Both the position numbers and the translations under genes were made by a program. Source: an uncultured Muribaculum sp. (lineage in GTDB: Bacteria; Bacteroidota; Bacteroidia; Bacteroidales; Muribaculaceae). From it: 21,800 bases of DNA. Shown here in pieces: positions 14,737 through 21,800 of the stretch. The stretch's first letter is position 1. The number at the start of each line of letters is the position of its first letter. The stretch lies in contig CANPDS010000007.1 in NCBI GenBank assembly GCA_947573015.1, positions 1 through 21,800 on the forward strand, given 5' to 3'. Below the pieces are notes generated by a model. It saw nothing but the letters and a program-made list of their open reading frames with translations, had not been told where the DNA came from and did no database searches.

Positions 14737-15786
14737 ATGAACGAAACAATGCGCGTGGCCGTTATGAACGGCATCGGCAAGATGGGGCTTACAACCCGTC
14801 CGGTACCCGCTCTGGCCAAGGGAGAGGTACTGGTAAAAATAGATTACGTAGGTATCTGCGGTTCTGATATACATTATTATGAAACCGGTCGCATAGGCAA
14901 CTATGTAGTGGAGCCGCCATTTGTGCTTGGCCATGAAGCGGCAGGCGAGGTAGTGGCCCTTGGTGAGGGTGTCACATCGCTGAATATCGGCGACCGTGTG
15001 GCTCTTGAACCGGGAAAGACATGTGGACACTGCCGTTATTGCCGCGAAGGAGAGTATAATCTTTGTCCCGACGTAGTGTTTTTTGCCACACCTCCGGTTG
15101 ATGGAGTGTTTCAGGAGTATGCCGCACATCCTGCCGATCTGTGCTTCAAGCTTCCCGACAATGTCGGAAATCTGGAGGGAGCGCTTATTGAGCCTCTCGC
15201 TGTAGGATTCCATGCCGCAAATCAGGGTGGAGCTCATGCCGGGCAGTGTGCTGTAGTGTTCGGGGCAGGATGCATCGGGCTTGTATGCATGATGGCACTC
15301 AAGGCCGAAGGTGTATCGCAGGTGATCGTGGTCGACGTGATGCAAAAACGTTTGCAGAAAGCGCTTGAGCTGGGAGCTACGGCAGTAATCAATTCAGCAG
15401 AAGAAAATCTGGTGGAGCGTGTGGCCGAGCTTACTGGTGGCGAAGGTGTAGATCTGTCGATTGAGACGGCAGGAATGGAAATTACAACACGTCAGGCTAT
15501 TGAGATAGCACGCAAGGGCTCCACTATCGTCCTTGTGGGATATAGCAAGAGCGGCGAGCTGACGCTTCCGATCTCCTTGTTTATCGATAAGGAGCTGACT
15601 TTCAAGAGCGTATTCCGCTATCGCCATATCTATCCCATGGCTATCGAGGCTGTGGCTTCCGGCAGGGTAAATCTCAAGGATCTTGCCACACACATCTTCG
15701 ATCTCGACCACATACAGGAGGCTATGGACCATAGTGTGACCGATAAGGCCGACATTGTGAAGGGGGCTGTAAGAATCAACTCCTAA
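14737..15786 (+). CDS. Zinc-dependent polyol (sorbitol/xylitol-type) dehydrogenase
   Basis: Medium-chain dehydrogenase of 349 residues, most like sorbitol dehydrogenases. The segment GICGSDIHYYETGRIG and the ALIEPLAVGFHAA block match that family. Catalytic zinc ligands are C41, H66, E67 and probably E152. The structural zinc site is complete (C96, C99, C102, C110). The Rossmann motif is VFGAGCIGLV, and the Asp in VIVVDVMQKR at the end of the second strand favours NAD over NADP. It would oxidise a cyclic or linear polyol to a ketose in the cytoplasm. It is first in an operon with the symporter (15-base gap) and the exported phosphatase. Sorbitol, xylitol, ribitol and inositol are all possible; the sequence does not decide. 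Confidence 0.9.
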   Translation: MNETMRVAVMNGIGKMGLTTRPVPALAKGEVLVKIDYVGICGSDIHYYETGRIGNYVVEPPFVLGHEAAGEVVALGEGVTSLNIGDRVALEPGKTCGHCRYCREGEYNLCPDVVFFATPPVDGVFQEYAAHPADLCFKLPDNVGNLEGALIEPLAVGFHAANQGGAHAGQCAVVFGAGCIGLVCMMALKAEGVSQVIVVDVMQKRLQKALELGATAVINSAEENLVERVAELTGGEGVDLSIETAGMEITTRQAIEIARKGSTIVLVGYSKSGELTLPISLFIDKELTFKSVFRYRHIYPMAIEAVASGRVNLKDLATHIFDLDHIQEAMDHSVTDKADIVKGAVRINS

Positions 15787-15801
15787 TCGTAGCCGTTGCC
15801 C

Positions 15802-17532
15802 ATGGAAACACTCAATTACATAGTACTCGTACTCTATTTTCTGGGACTGATAGCGGTGAGCTGGCTCATGTCGCGACGCATTAAAAGCTCGGAAGACATG
15901 TTTATAGCAGGCCGGAGCTCTTCATGGTGGCTATCGGGTATGTCGACTTACATGACTATCTTCTCGGCGAGCACGTTTGTGGTGTGGGGAGGTGTAGCCT
16001 ACCGCTCCGGAATCGTAGCTGTAATCATAGGCAATCTTGTAGGAATAGCCTGCCTGTTTGCCGGGAAATGGATGGCCGGACGTTGGCGCCAGATCAAAAT
16101 CAACTCTCCGGGCGATTTCATAACTGTGCGTTTCGGCAAAACAACAGTCGACTTCTACACGATTGCCGGAATAGTGGGCCGTGGAGTGCACACCGGTGTG
16201 GCATTATATGCCATTGCTGTGGTTATGTCAACTTTGATGGTACTTCCAGAAGGTCACTTTCTCGCCGATGCCTCAGGACACATGTCGATAGCATGGGCTG
16301 TGATTATCCTCGGAGCCATTACCCTGGTATATACTATTGCCGGTGGTTTCCTTGCTGTGCTTATGACGGATGTGATACAGTTCGGTGTGCTCATTACCGT
16401 GGTGCTGTTCATGATCCCGTTGTCGTTGCATGCTGTCGGTGGCTTCGACAGTTTCATCAATTCACCGTCACTCCCGACTACATATTTCGATCTTGCATCG
16501 GGCGAATATCCATGGATATGGCTGCTGCTCTGGACTGTGCTCAATATATTCCAGATGGGAGGCGACTGGCCATTCGTGCAGCGCTACATCAGCGTGCCTA
16601 CTGCCCGCGATGCCAGGCGGAGCAATTATCTGGTGGGCATACTCTATCTGTTCACACCTGTGTTATGGTATCTTCCGGCAATGGTCTACCGCACTATAAA
16701 TCCGGAAGCCAACCCAGAGCAAGCCTACATCCTCATGAGCCAGACTGTGCTTATGAAAGGAATGCTCGGCGTGATGCTGGCCGCCATGATATCTGCAACG
16801 TTGAGCTGTGTGTCGGGTACCCTGAATGTATACGCCAATGTGTTCACCTACCAGATCTACGGAGCCGCTCATCCTGAGGCTAATGACCAGAAGCTTATAA
16901 AGATAGGACGTATGTTTACTCTCGTGTTTGGTCTGGTAATTGTGGCTATCGCACTCCTTATCCCCTTCATGGGAGGTGCCGAGCGTGTAGTGGTGACGAT
17001 ACTCACTATGGTGATCGCACCGCTCTTTATCCCTTCGGTATGGGGACTCTTCTCCAGCCGTATAAATGGACGTCAGGTGATATGGGCTATGATTGCCACT
17101 TATGTAATAGGTATAACCATGAAGTTTACACTTGCCGGGGTTGTCAACAATCAGGTGCTTGAGGCTACGGTAGGATTGCTCATACCTGTGGCTGTGATGG
17201 CGGTATTGCAGTGGATAGGGTACCGTAAGGGATATGTATGTCCCGGCTATGAAAAAATTATGAAGATGGAGGATCCGGAGGCTGATGTGGCTCCCGATGA
17301 GGCAACACGTTGTGCCGTAAAGTCATATTCTTTCATGGCGATCAACTGCTTCCTTGTCACGCTTGGAGCAATAGGTCTGCTCCTTGTGTATCTGCTGTGT
17401 ACCGAGACATTCGATCGTGTCGTTGCCGGAATCATGACGAACACTTGCATCATTATCGCGGTGCTAATAGCTATCTATGCGGTTTATCGTGTGATTGATG
17501 CCCGTAAATCAAAATCATTAGTTACTGTATGA
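15802..17532 (+). CDS. Sodium:solute symporter (SSS family)
   Basis: Inner-membrane Na+-coupled carrier of about 576 residues with roughly 14 hydrophobic helices. The start is taken at the ATG at 15802; a TTG six bases earlier (15796) keeps the frame but is less likely. The N-terminal helix LNYIVLVLYFLGLIAVSWL leads into FIAGRSSSWWLSGMSTYMTIFSASTF in two parts, the SLC5-type first core helix. About residues 327-345, AAMISATLSCVSGTLN, correspond to the helix carrying the Na2-site Ser/Thr. A soluble loop lies near 475-510 (KMEDPEADVAPDEATR). SSS carriers take up sugars, inositol and other small solutes. Between a polyol dehydrogenase and a phosphatase, a polyol is the likely cargo. Its stop overlaps the next start as ATGA. 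Confidence 0.93.
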   Translation: METLNYIVLVLYFLGLIAVSWLMSRRIKSSEDMFIAGRSSSWWLSGMSTYMTIFSASTFVVWGGVAYRSGIVAVIIGNLVGIACLFAGKWMAGRWRQIKINSPGDFITVRFGKTTVDFYTIAGIVGRGVHTGVALYAIAVVMSTLMVLPEGHFLADASGHMSIAWAVIILGAITLVYTIAGGFLAVLMTDVIQFGVLITVVLFMIPLSLHAVGGFDSFINSPSLPTTYFDLASGEYPWIWLLLWTVLNIFQMGGDWPFVQRYISVPTARDARRSNYLVGILYLFTPVLWYLPAMVYRTINPEANPEQAYILMSQTVLMKGMLGVMLAAMISATLSCVSGTLNVYANVFTYQIYGAAHPEANDQKLIKIGRMFTLVFGLVIVAIALLIPFMGGAERVVVTILTMVIAPLFIPSVWGLFSSRINGRQVIWAMIATYVIGITMKFTLAGVVNNQVLEATVGLLIPVAVMAVLQWIGYRKGYVCPGYEKIMKMEDPEADVAPDEATRCAVKSYSFMAINCFLVTLGAIGLLLVYLLCTETFDRVVAGIMTNTCIIIAVLIAIYAVYRVIDARKSKSLVTV

Positions 17533-19703
17533 TACGGTTAAGAATCATATCTATAATAATGCTGGCGTGGCTCGGGACTTTTGTGCCTATACATGCCGTT
17601 ACACCACCGGAGTGTTACGTAGCATTCCAAAAAGATTCTGTGCGGCGTTCGCAGCAGGGAATGCTTCTGTGGGGTAATCGCATTCTTGCCTTTGAGCATG
17701 GTGGCCACTGTCGTGTCTACGACCGTAAGGAGGGGAAGCTCATTGCGGCTGGAGACTTTGATGTGGAGTCATCATCGAAATCCAACCATTGCAATCAGGC
17801 CAATCTCGGCGTCGAGCAGCTTCCCGGTGCAGAAATGCCTGTGGTGTATCTTTCAGTGGCTAAACCGGGCAGTCCGATAGATATGCGGTGCCACGTGGAG
17901 AGCATATCACGTAATGGACGCACGTGGAGCTCACGTCTGGTGCAGACTCTTGAACTTGACACCACCTTATGGGCCGTACGTGGGCTTTATACCATATTCG
18001 GAGCACCTTCGTGGCTTGTAGATCGTGAGAGAAAAGCTCTGTGGGTATTTTCCGGGCATGTGCGCACCGTGCCGAAAGCAATGCCCGATGGCTTTATATC
18101 CAATAAGCTTGTGGCGACTCGCTTCCGTATTCCTGCACTTTCGGAGGGACTGAAGGTGACACTTGGCGCCGATGATGTGCTTGAGCAGGTTGCTCTGGAT
18201 ATGGATGCATACGCTACTCAGTCGGGGTGTGTCCACGATGGAAAGTTGTATTACTGTTTCGGCTTCGGCAACGTATATCCTGTCACTACATCCAAGATAC
18301 GGGTCTATGATCTTGACCGTCGCTCGGTAGCGGCACGCGTGGATCTCGACAGCCTTATCCTTGAGGAGTGTGAGGCTCTGATGATTGACGGAGACCGCAT
18401 GCTTGTCAATACGAATAGCCCTCGTATCTATTCTGTTGGACTGCCTGAAATTGACGGCGATCACAAATGGAAGGGTACCTATAGGGTTGATCCGTTTACC
18501 ACCCCCGAAGAACGTACTGCCCCGGAGGGTTATGTGCCGTTTTATCTCAGTTCATATTGTCGCCACGGCATACGCCATATCGACAGCGCCTCTGTGTTGC
18601 CGATGGTAAGGAGATCGCTTGAATGGGGCGACTCGATGCGGATGCTTACCCCGCTTGGCAAAGTGGTGATGGCGCGTTTTACCGACCTTTGGCCTACCGT
18701 TGATCAGCGCACCGGCGATCTCACTGCCGGAGGTTCACGGCAATGGAGCGATTATGCCCTTAAACTAGTGAAGGAGTATCCCGAATTATTTACTACAGGA
18801 GCTATCGTGTCGAGCCAGTCGACCAACGTGATGCGTACCGCCCGATCTATGGAGGCGTTCAATGCCGCTATCGGAAGAGCATGTCCGGATGTCATGGTAA
18901 AAGGGGATGTCAGCAGCCGGTTTCATACATGGCTCAATCCTTATGCCGACGGCTGTCCCACCAAGCTGCCTATTGATGAGGAGATGCGTTCACGGTCAGG
19001 ACGTTGGTATCCTATCTGGCGTGAATATGTCAGGAGTCATATAGACATGGATGAGTGGTTGGGTGCCATATTCACCTCGCCTGATAGCGTGAGGTCAACA
19101 TTCGACGAGATTGAGTTATGCAATGCTTTCTTCACATTGGTATGTGCCGCTCCGGCGCTTGACCGTCCTGAATCATTCTCCGAGCTGTTTACTACACAAC
19201 AGGCTGAGGCAATGTGGGCGGCTGACAATCTCCGCCAGTATATGCAGAAAGGCCGGCACAGTGTAAACCTTGCCCGTGGATGGCAACAAGCGGGCAAGAT
19301 GCTCGACAATATCATCACTTGTGCCGACGAGGATATCGCATCCGGGCGGACAACAGTGCGCATGCGTTTCGGTCATGACGGTTGCATGATGGCCATGTTG
19401 GCATTTCTTGAAGCAGGTACATGGGGTGTGGCTACAGATGATCCTGCTGAAATAAAGGAGGCGTGGCAGACCTGGCGCATACCGATGGCTTCGAAAGTGA
19501 ACTTTGTGCTGTATCGCCGAACTGCCGAAGATCCGGTGCTCGTGAAGGTCCTCCTCAACGGTGAGGCCCTCTCTTTGCCGCTTCCTGAAGCCGGCTCATC
19601 GCGATGCTACCGTTGGGATGACTTCCGGGCCAGCTCACTGTCACGCATCATGGAGGCTGCTTCCGGTCTTGCCTCTACCGCATCCACCCCTCTCAACAAA
19701 TAA
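17529..19703 (+). CDS. Secreted two-domain histidine acid phosphatase with N-terminal propeller-like region
   Basis: A 724-residue exported protein. The signal peptide covers about 1-23 (IHA/V). Residues 25-320 show blade-like repeats (GMLLWGNRILAFEHGGHCRVYD at 44-65 in two segments, GKLYYCFGFGNVY at 238-250, EALMIDGDRMLVNTNSPRIY at 282-301), suggesting a beta-propeller or similar all-beta domain. The C-terminal half is a branch-2 histidine phosphatase. The catalytic motif is CRHGIRH (R345, H346, R349). LTPLGKVVMARF (373-384) and SSQSTNVMRTARSMEAF (428-444, with R436) follow. The proton donor motif is GHD (H616, D617). This family includes phytase-like MINPP enzymes and glucose-1-phosphatases. 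It is translationally coupled to the symporter by a 4-base overlap. Phosphatase class fairly sure; substrate and propeller role unknown. Confidence 0.82.
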   Translation: MIRLRIISIIMLAWLGTFVPIHAVTPPECYVAFQKDSVRRSQQGMLLWGNRILAFEHGGHCRVYDRKEGKLIAAGDFDVESSSKSNHCNQANLGVEQLPGAEMPVVYLSVAKPGSPIDMRCHVESISRNGRTWSSRLVQTLELDTTLWAVRGLYTIFGAPSWLVDRERKALWVFSGHVRTVPKAMPDGFISNKLVATRFRIPALSEGLKVTLGADDVLEQVALDMDAYATQSGCVHDGKLYYCFGFGNVYPVTTSKIRVYDLDRRSVAARVDLDSLILEECEALMIDGDRMLVNTNSPRIYSVGLPEIDGDHKWKGTYRVDPFTTPEERTAPEGYVPFYLSSYCRHGIRHIDSASVLPMVRRSLEWGDSMRMLTPLGKVVMARFTDLWPTVDQRTGDLTAGGSRQWSDYALKLVKEYPELFTTGAIVSSQSTNVMRTARSMEAFNAAIGRACPDVMVKGDVSSRFHTWLNPYADGCPTKLPIDEEMRSRSGRWYPIWREYVRSHIDMDEWLGAIFTSPDSVRSTFDEIELCNAFFTLVCAAPALDRPESFSELFTTQQAEAMWAADNLRQYMQKGRHSVNLARGWQQAGKMLDNIITCADEDIASGRTTVRMRFGHDGCMMAMLAFLEAGTWGVATDDPAEIKEAWQTWRIPMASKVNFVLYRRTAEDPVLVKVLLNGEALSLPLPEAGSSRCYRWDDFRASSLSRIMEAASGLASTASTPLNK

Positions 19704-19739
19704 TGATAATCATAACCTTAACTTTATAAATAATTATTC

Positions 19740-21056
19740 ATGAAAATCATCCGCTTAGCCCTACTTCTAACTGCACTTACGGTCATGATGACCGCGTGTA
19801 ACGATGATGATCCAGCTCCTTATATGGAACTGTCACAGAAGCAAATCGACCTAAAAGCAGATGGCGGTGACTTTGCATTGACTGTCAATTCCAATGTAAA
19901 GTATGTTGTGAACCACGCTTGTGAATGGCTCCGAATCACAAATTCCACTACTTTAGGCGATGCCACCACCCTCGACATTTCTGTCGAACCCAATACAGAT
20001 CTGGAGGGTCGGTCTGCCCGAATAAAATTTATCGGGGAGAATGTTACGCCAAAGGCATTTGAGATACGTCAGTCAGGATATATTCCAACTGGAGTTTCAG
20101 TTACATCCCTCAAGGCCGAGTCTGGCGATACCAGTGTGGAATTCGATGTGCTTGGAGAAGGCGCATGGTCGGCCATTTCATCCAATCCGGATTATGTGCT
20201 CAGTGTATCATCGGGTGTAGGTAATACACATGTTATAGTATCATTTCCTGCAAATACCTCCCAGGATGATATCATGACTGTCATTACGGTTACTATCGAT
20301 GGTGAGGAATATGAGGTATTACTTAATCATACGGGTATGCGCCTGACCGGTGTTATCGCCGAATGGCCAATCAACAAATTACTTAATAATATTACATCTA
20401 CATGGGGCACCCGTGAACTTGACAATAAAGCCGGTTTTATCGATGCATTCATAGTGCCGGCTACCGGTACAGGAACTATCAGTTACTACTCTTGCGATAA
20501 ATCTGGATATGATATAAAGGCATATGCATGCTATGTGCAGACAGGAGGAAAGGGAGATCCAATCTTCAAGGCTTGTATCAAGGGTGACTACTGGTTGATA
20601 AAGGGAGGTCTTGCATCAGGGGAGCAGGTTCCGGCCGGTCGTCGGATCAAGTTTGAGTATACTGCCTCGATTACTAAAGATTGTTGCCCTTACTGGATTG
20701 TAGAATATCTTGACGGTACAGACTGGTATCCTGCGATAGAGACAAAGACCACAACTCTCAGTGCTACAACCGGAATATCCAATAATCCGGCTTCATATTC
20801 AGAGACCGTTACCTACAACTATAAATTTGAAGGTGCATCCATCTATACGCTTGTCGCCGGAGAGTTCACTCTTAATAATCCGGCTAAGGAAGTGCAGCTG
20901 CGTTTGCGTCCAGTCGGCGAAACAAACATCGCGGGACTATATATCGATCAGCTCACCACCAACTGTTCATCACGCTTCTCTGCACAGCATCCTCATGAAA
21001 ACGGGGCCGCAGTCAAAAAGTATGAACAGTCAGTAAAGATTGAATTTGCAGACTAA
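19740..21056 (+). CDS. BACON-domain surface lipoprotein
   Basis: A 438-residue lipoprotein. The lipobox ends in MTAC (C20) and is followed by NDDD, consistent with surface export in Bacteroidetes. Residues about 30-110 form a BACON module (LSQKQIDLKADGGDFALTV at 32-50, CEWLRI, then IRQSG at the end). A second Ig/BACON-like module covers about 113-198. The remaining 240 residues are beta-rich and resemble a carbohydrate-binding-type jelly roll (FIDAFIVPATGTGTISYYSC, WIVEYLDGTDWYPA), but I do not recognise the family. It is 36 bases after the phosphatase and 35 bases before the SusC-type gene, so it probably belongs to the same transcript. It may bind the substrate at the cell surface in the way SusD-like partners do (inference). 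Confidence 0.8.
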   Translation: MKIIRLALLLTALTVMMTACNDDDPAPYMELSQKQIDLKADGGDFALTVNSNVKYVVNHACEWLRITNSTTLGDATTLDISVEPNTDLEGRSARIKFIGENVTPKAFEIRQSGYIPTGVSVTSLKAESGDTSVEFDVLGEGAWSAISSNPDYVLSVSSGVGNTHVIVSFPANTSQDDIMTVITVTIDGEEYEVLLNHTGMRLTGVIAEWPINKLLNNITSTWGTRELDNKAGFIDAFIVPATGTGTISYYSCDKSGYDIKAYACYVQTGGKGDPIFKACIKGDYWLIKGGLASGEQVPAGRRIKFEYTASITKDCCPYWIVEYLDGTDWYPAIETKTTTLSATTGISNNPASYSETVTYNYKFEGASIYTLVAGEFTLNNPAKEVQLRLRPVGETNIAGLYIDQLTTNCSSRFSAQHPHENGAAVKKYEQSVKIEFAD

Positions 21057-21091
21057 TCATTCAATACAACCCATACAAATACCAACCAACC

Positions 21092-21436
21092 ATGACATCA
21101 CGAATTAAATCGCATACCTCACGGCTGGCTATCGCATTGGCATCCATGATGCTCGCGTTAGTGGCGATACTTGCTCCGCAAGAAGCCAATGCCCAGACTG
21201 CCAACGTCAGTGGAACAGTGATTGATGAGATTGACGAGCCGGTTGTAGGCGCGCTCATATCTGATAAGAATCATAAATACACCGCCCTTACTGATGCTGA
21301 CGGTAATTTTACCATCTCTTCCGTTCCGTCAGGCACAATATTTACCGCCACTTACTTAGGATATAAGCCTCAGACTATCACATGGAAAGGAATTTCAAAC
21401 TTGAACCTGACATGCAGATGCTTGAAGAGACTGTAG
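21092..21436 (+). CDS. SusC/RagA-type TonB-dependent receptor, N-terminal part before a frameshift
   Basis: The ORF starts with a signal peptide ending ANAQT (residues about 32-36). The carboxypeptidase-D regulatory-like domain of SusC proteins follows (VSGTVIDEIDEPVVGALI at 39-56, TDADGNFTISSVPSGTIF, ATYLGYKPQTITW). After WKG the frame loses similarity and hits TAG at 21434-21436. The expected continuation, FKLEPDMQMLEETVVIGY, is present in the next frame. So this is the front of one SusC gene, not a complete small protein. A net -1 change (one base lost, or two gained) within about 21381-21396 would explain it. No slippery heptamer or homopolymer is visible there. True mutation and sequencing or assembly error are both possible. 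Confidence 0.8.
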   Translation: MTSRIKSHTSRLAIALASMMLALVAILAPQEANAQTANVSGTVIDEIDEPVVGALISDKNHKYTALTDADGNFTISSVPSGTIFTATYLGYKPQTITWKGISNLNLTCRCLKRL

Positions 21437-21800
21437 TAATCGGTTATGCTACGGTTAAAAAGAAGGATCTTACCGGCGCTGTCGGTGCTGTCGGTGCTGA
21501 GCGTCTGGGGCAACAGCGCTCACCCAATCTTTCCACCGCCCTGCAAGGCGCTATTCCCGGATTGGATATTACCCGTAGCGGGAGTATGCCTGGATCAAGT
21601 GGAACAATCAGGGTGCGTGGTATTACAACTATGAGCGACAATAGTCCGCTGATACTTGTGGACGGCACTCCGGTCAATGATATTGATAATGTAAACCCTG
21701 ATGACGTTGAGCAGATTTCAGTATTAAAGGATGCTGCTGCTGCTTCGATCTATGGAGCGCGTGCTGCGGCAGGTGTGATCCTGATCACAACCAAAGGGGC
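21382..21800 (+). CDS. SusC/RagA-type receptor, continuation after the frameshift, cut by window edge
   Basis: This frame is open from the ATG at 21382 to the window end. From 21403 it reads as a normal SusC: EPDMQMLEETVVIGYATVKK is the end of the regulatory-like domain plus the TonB-box region. The plug domain follows with LSTALQGAIPGLDIT, GTIRVRGITTMSDNSPLILV, DGTPVNDIDNVNPDDVEQI and SVLKDAAAASIYGARAAAGV. These receptors import oligomers or large nutrients across the outer membrane with a SusD-like lipoprotein. The barrel and any SusD gene lie beyond the window. The ATG at 21382 is incidental; the gene should be read as one with 21092-21436. Confidence 0.85.
   Translation, partial: MERNFKLEPDMQMLEETVVIGYATVKKKDLTGAVGAVGAERLGQQRSPNLSTALQGAIPGLDITRSGSMPGSSGTIRVRGITTMSDNSPLILVDGTPVNDIDNVNPDDVEQISVLKDAAAASIYGARAAAGVILITTKG
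21478..21495 (+). repeat. Two tandem 9-bp repeats inside the SusC plug
   Basis: GCTGTCGGT occurs twice in tandem (21478-21486, 21487-21495) and a partial third copy, GCTGAGCGT, follows. They encode AVGAVGA at the start of the plug domain. The unit is a multiple of three, so changes in copy number would keep the frame. Confidence 0.6.

Noticed and set aside
14713..15345. A 210-codon open frame on the minus strand
   Set aside because: It is antisense to the intact polyol dehydrogenase, has no signal, motif or promoter, and mirrors its codon bias.
15924..16877. A 317-codon open frame on the plus strand inside the symporter gene
   Set aside because: It is rich in Cys, His and Arg with no domain pattern, and the overlapping frame encodes a clear SSS transporter. 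It is a shadow.
21381..21396. Programmed -1 ribosomal frameshift in the SusC-type gene
   Set aside because: No X-XXY-YYZ slippery heptamer in the zero frame and no homopolymer; mutation or sequence error is simpler.

Overview
The window looks like a chromosomal segment of an anaerobic gut-type Bacteroidales. The coding style would fit Muribaculaceae, but that family assignment is inference. The evidence is: a SusC/RagA-type receptor, lipoproteins with Cys followed by an Asp run, BACON-type modules, a GxDLY/SGNH esterase, a DcaP-like porin, an oxygen-labile-type IlvD, promoters of the TTG-N19-21-TAnnTTTG type, and almost no Shine-Dalgarno sequences. No tRNA, rRNA, insertion sequence or CRISPR array was recognised.

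Left part (1-7230). A truncated GxDLY/SGNH esterase gene leaves through the left edge. Next, all on the minus strand, comes a compact branched-chain amino acid operon, ilvD-ilvB-ilvN-(acyl-ACP thioesterase)-ilvC, closed by a rho-independent terminator. Upstream of ilvD there is an Ile/Val/Leu-rich 30-codon leader ORF, a terminator hairpin with a U6 tract, and an 8-bp alternative pairing that would disrupt that terminator. Together with a well-spaced Bacteroidetes promoter this reads as a complete translation-dependent attenuator.

Middle part (7279-11611). This holds mostly stand-alone genes: a secreted protein of unknown function with a Bacteroidales-type C-terminal tail, a DcaP-like outer-membrane porin with its own terminator, a PepSY-like surface lipoprotein, and purN.

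Right part (11624-21800). This looks like one inducible locus arranged around a 460-bp divergent control region. Leftward run a LacI-family regulator and a secreted calcineurin-like phosphoesterase. Rightward run a sorbitol-dehydrogenase-type polyol dehydrogenase, a sodium:solute symporter, a secreted histidine acid phosphatase with a propeller-like N-terminal half, a BACON-containing lipoprotein, and a SusC-type receptor whose reading frame is broken by a net -1 shift near 21390 and which runs off the window. The control region holds a striking array of LacI-type operators with a ~31-bp period. Two unrelated exported phosphatases plus a polyol transporter and oxidase suggest a system that dephosphorylates a phospho-polyol (for example inositol or sugar-alcohol phosphates) outside the cytoplasm, imports the free polyol and oxidises it. 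The substrate is inferred, not shown.
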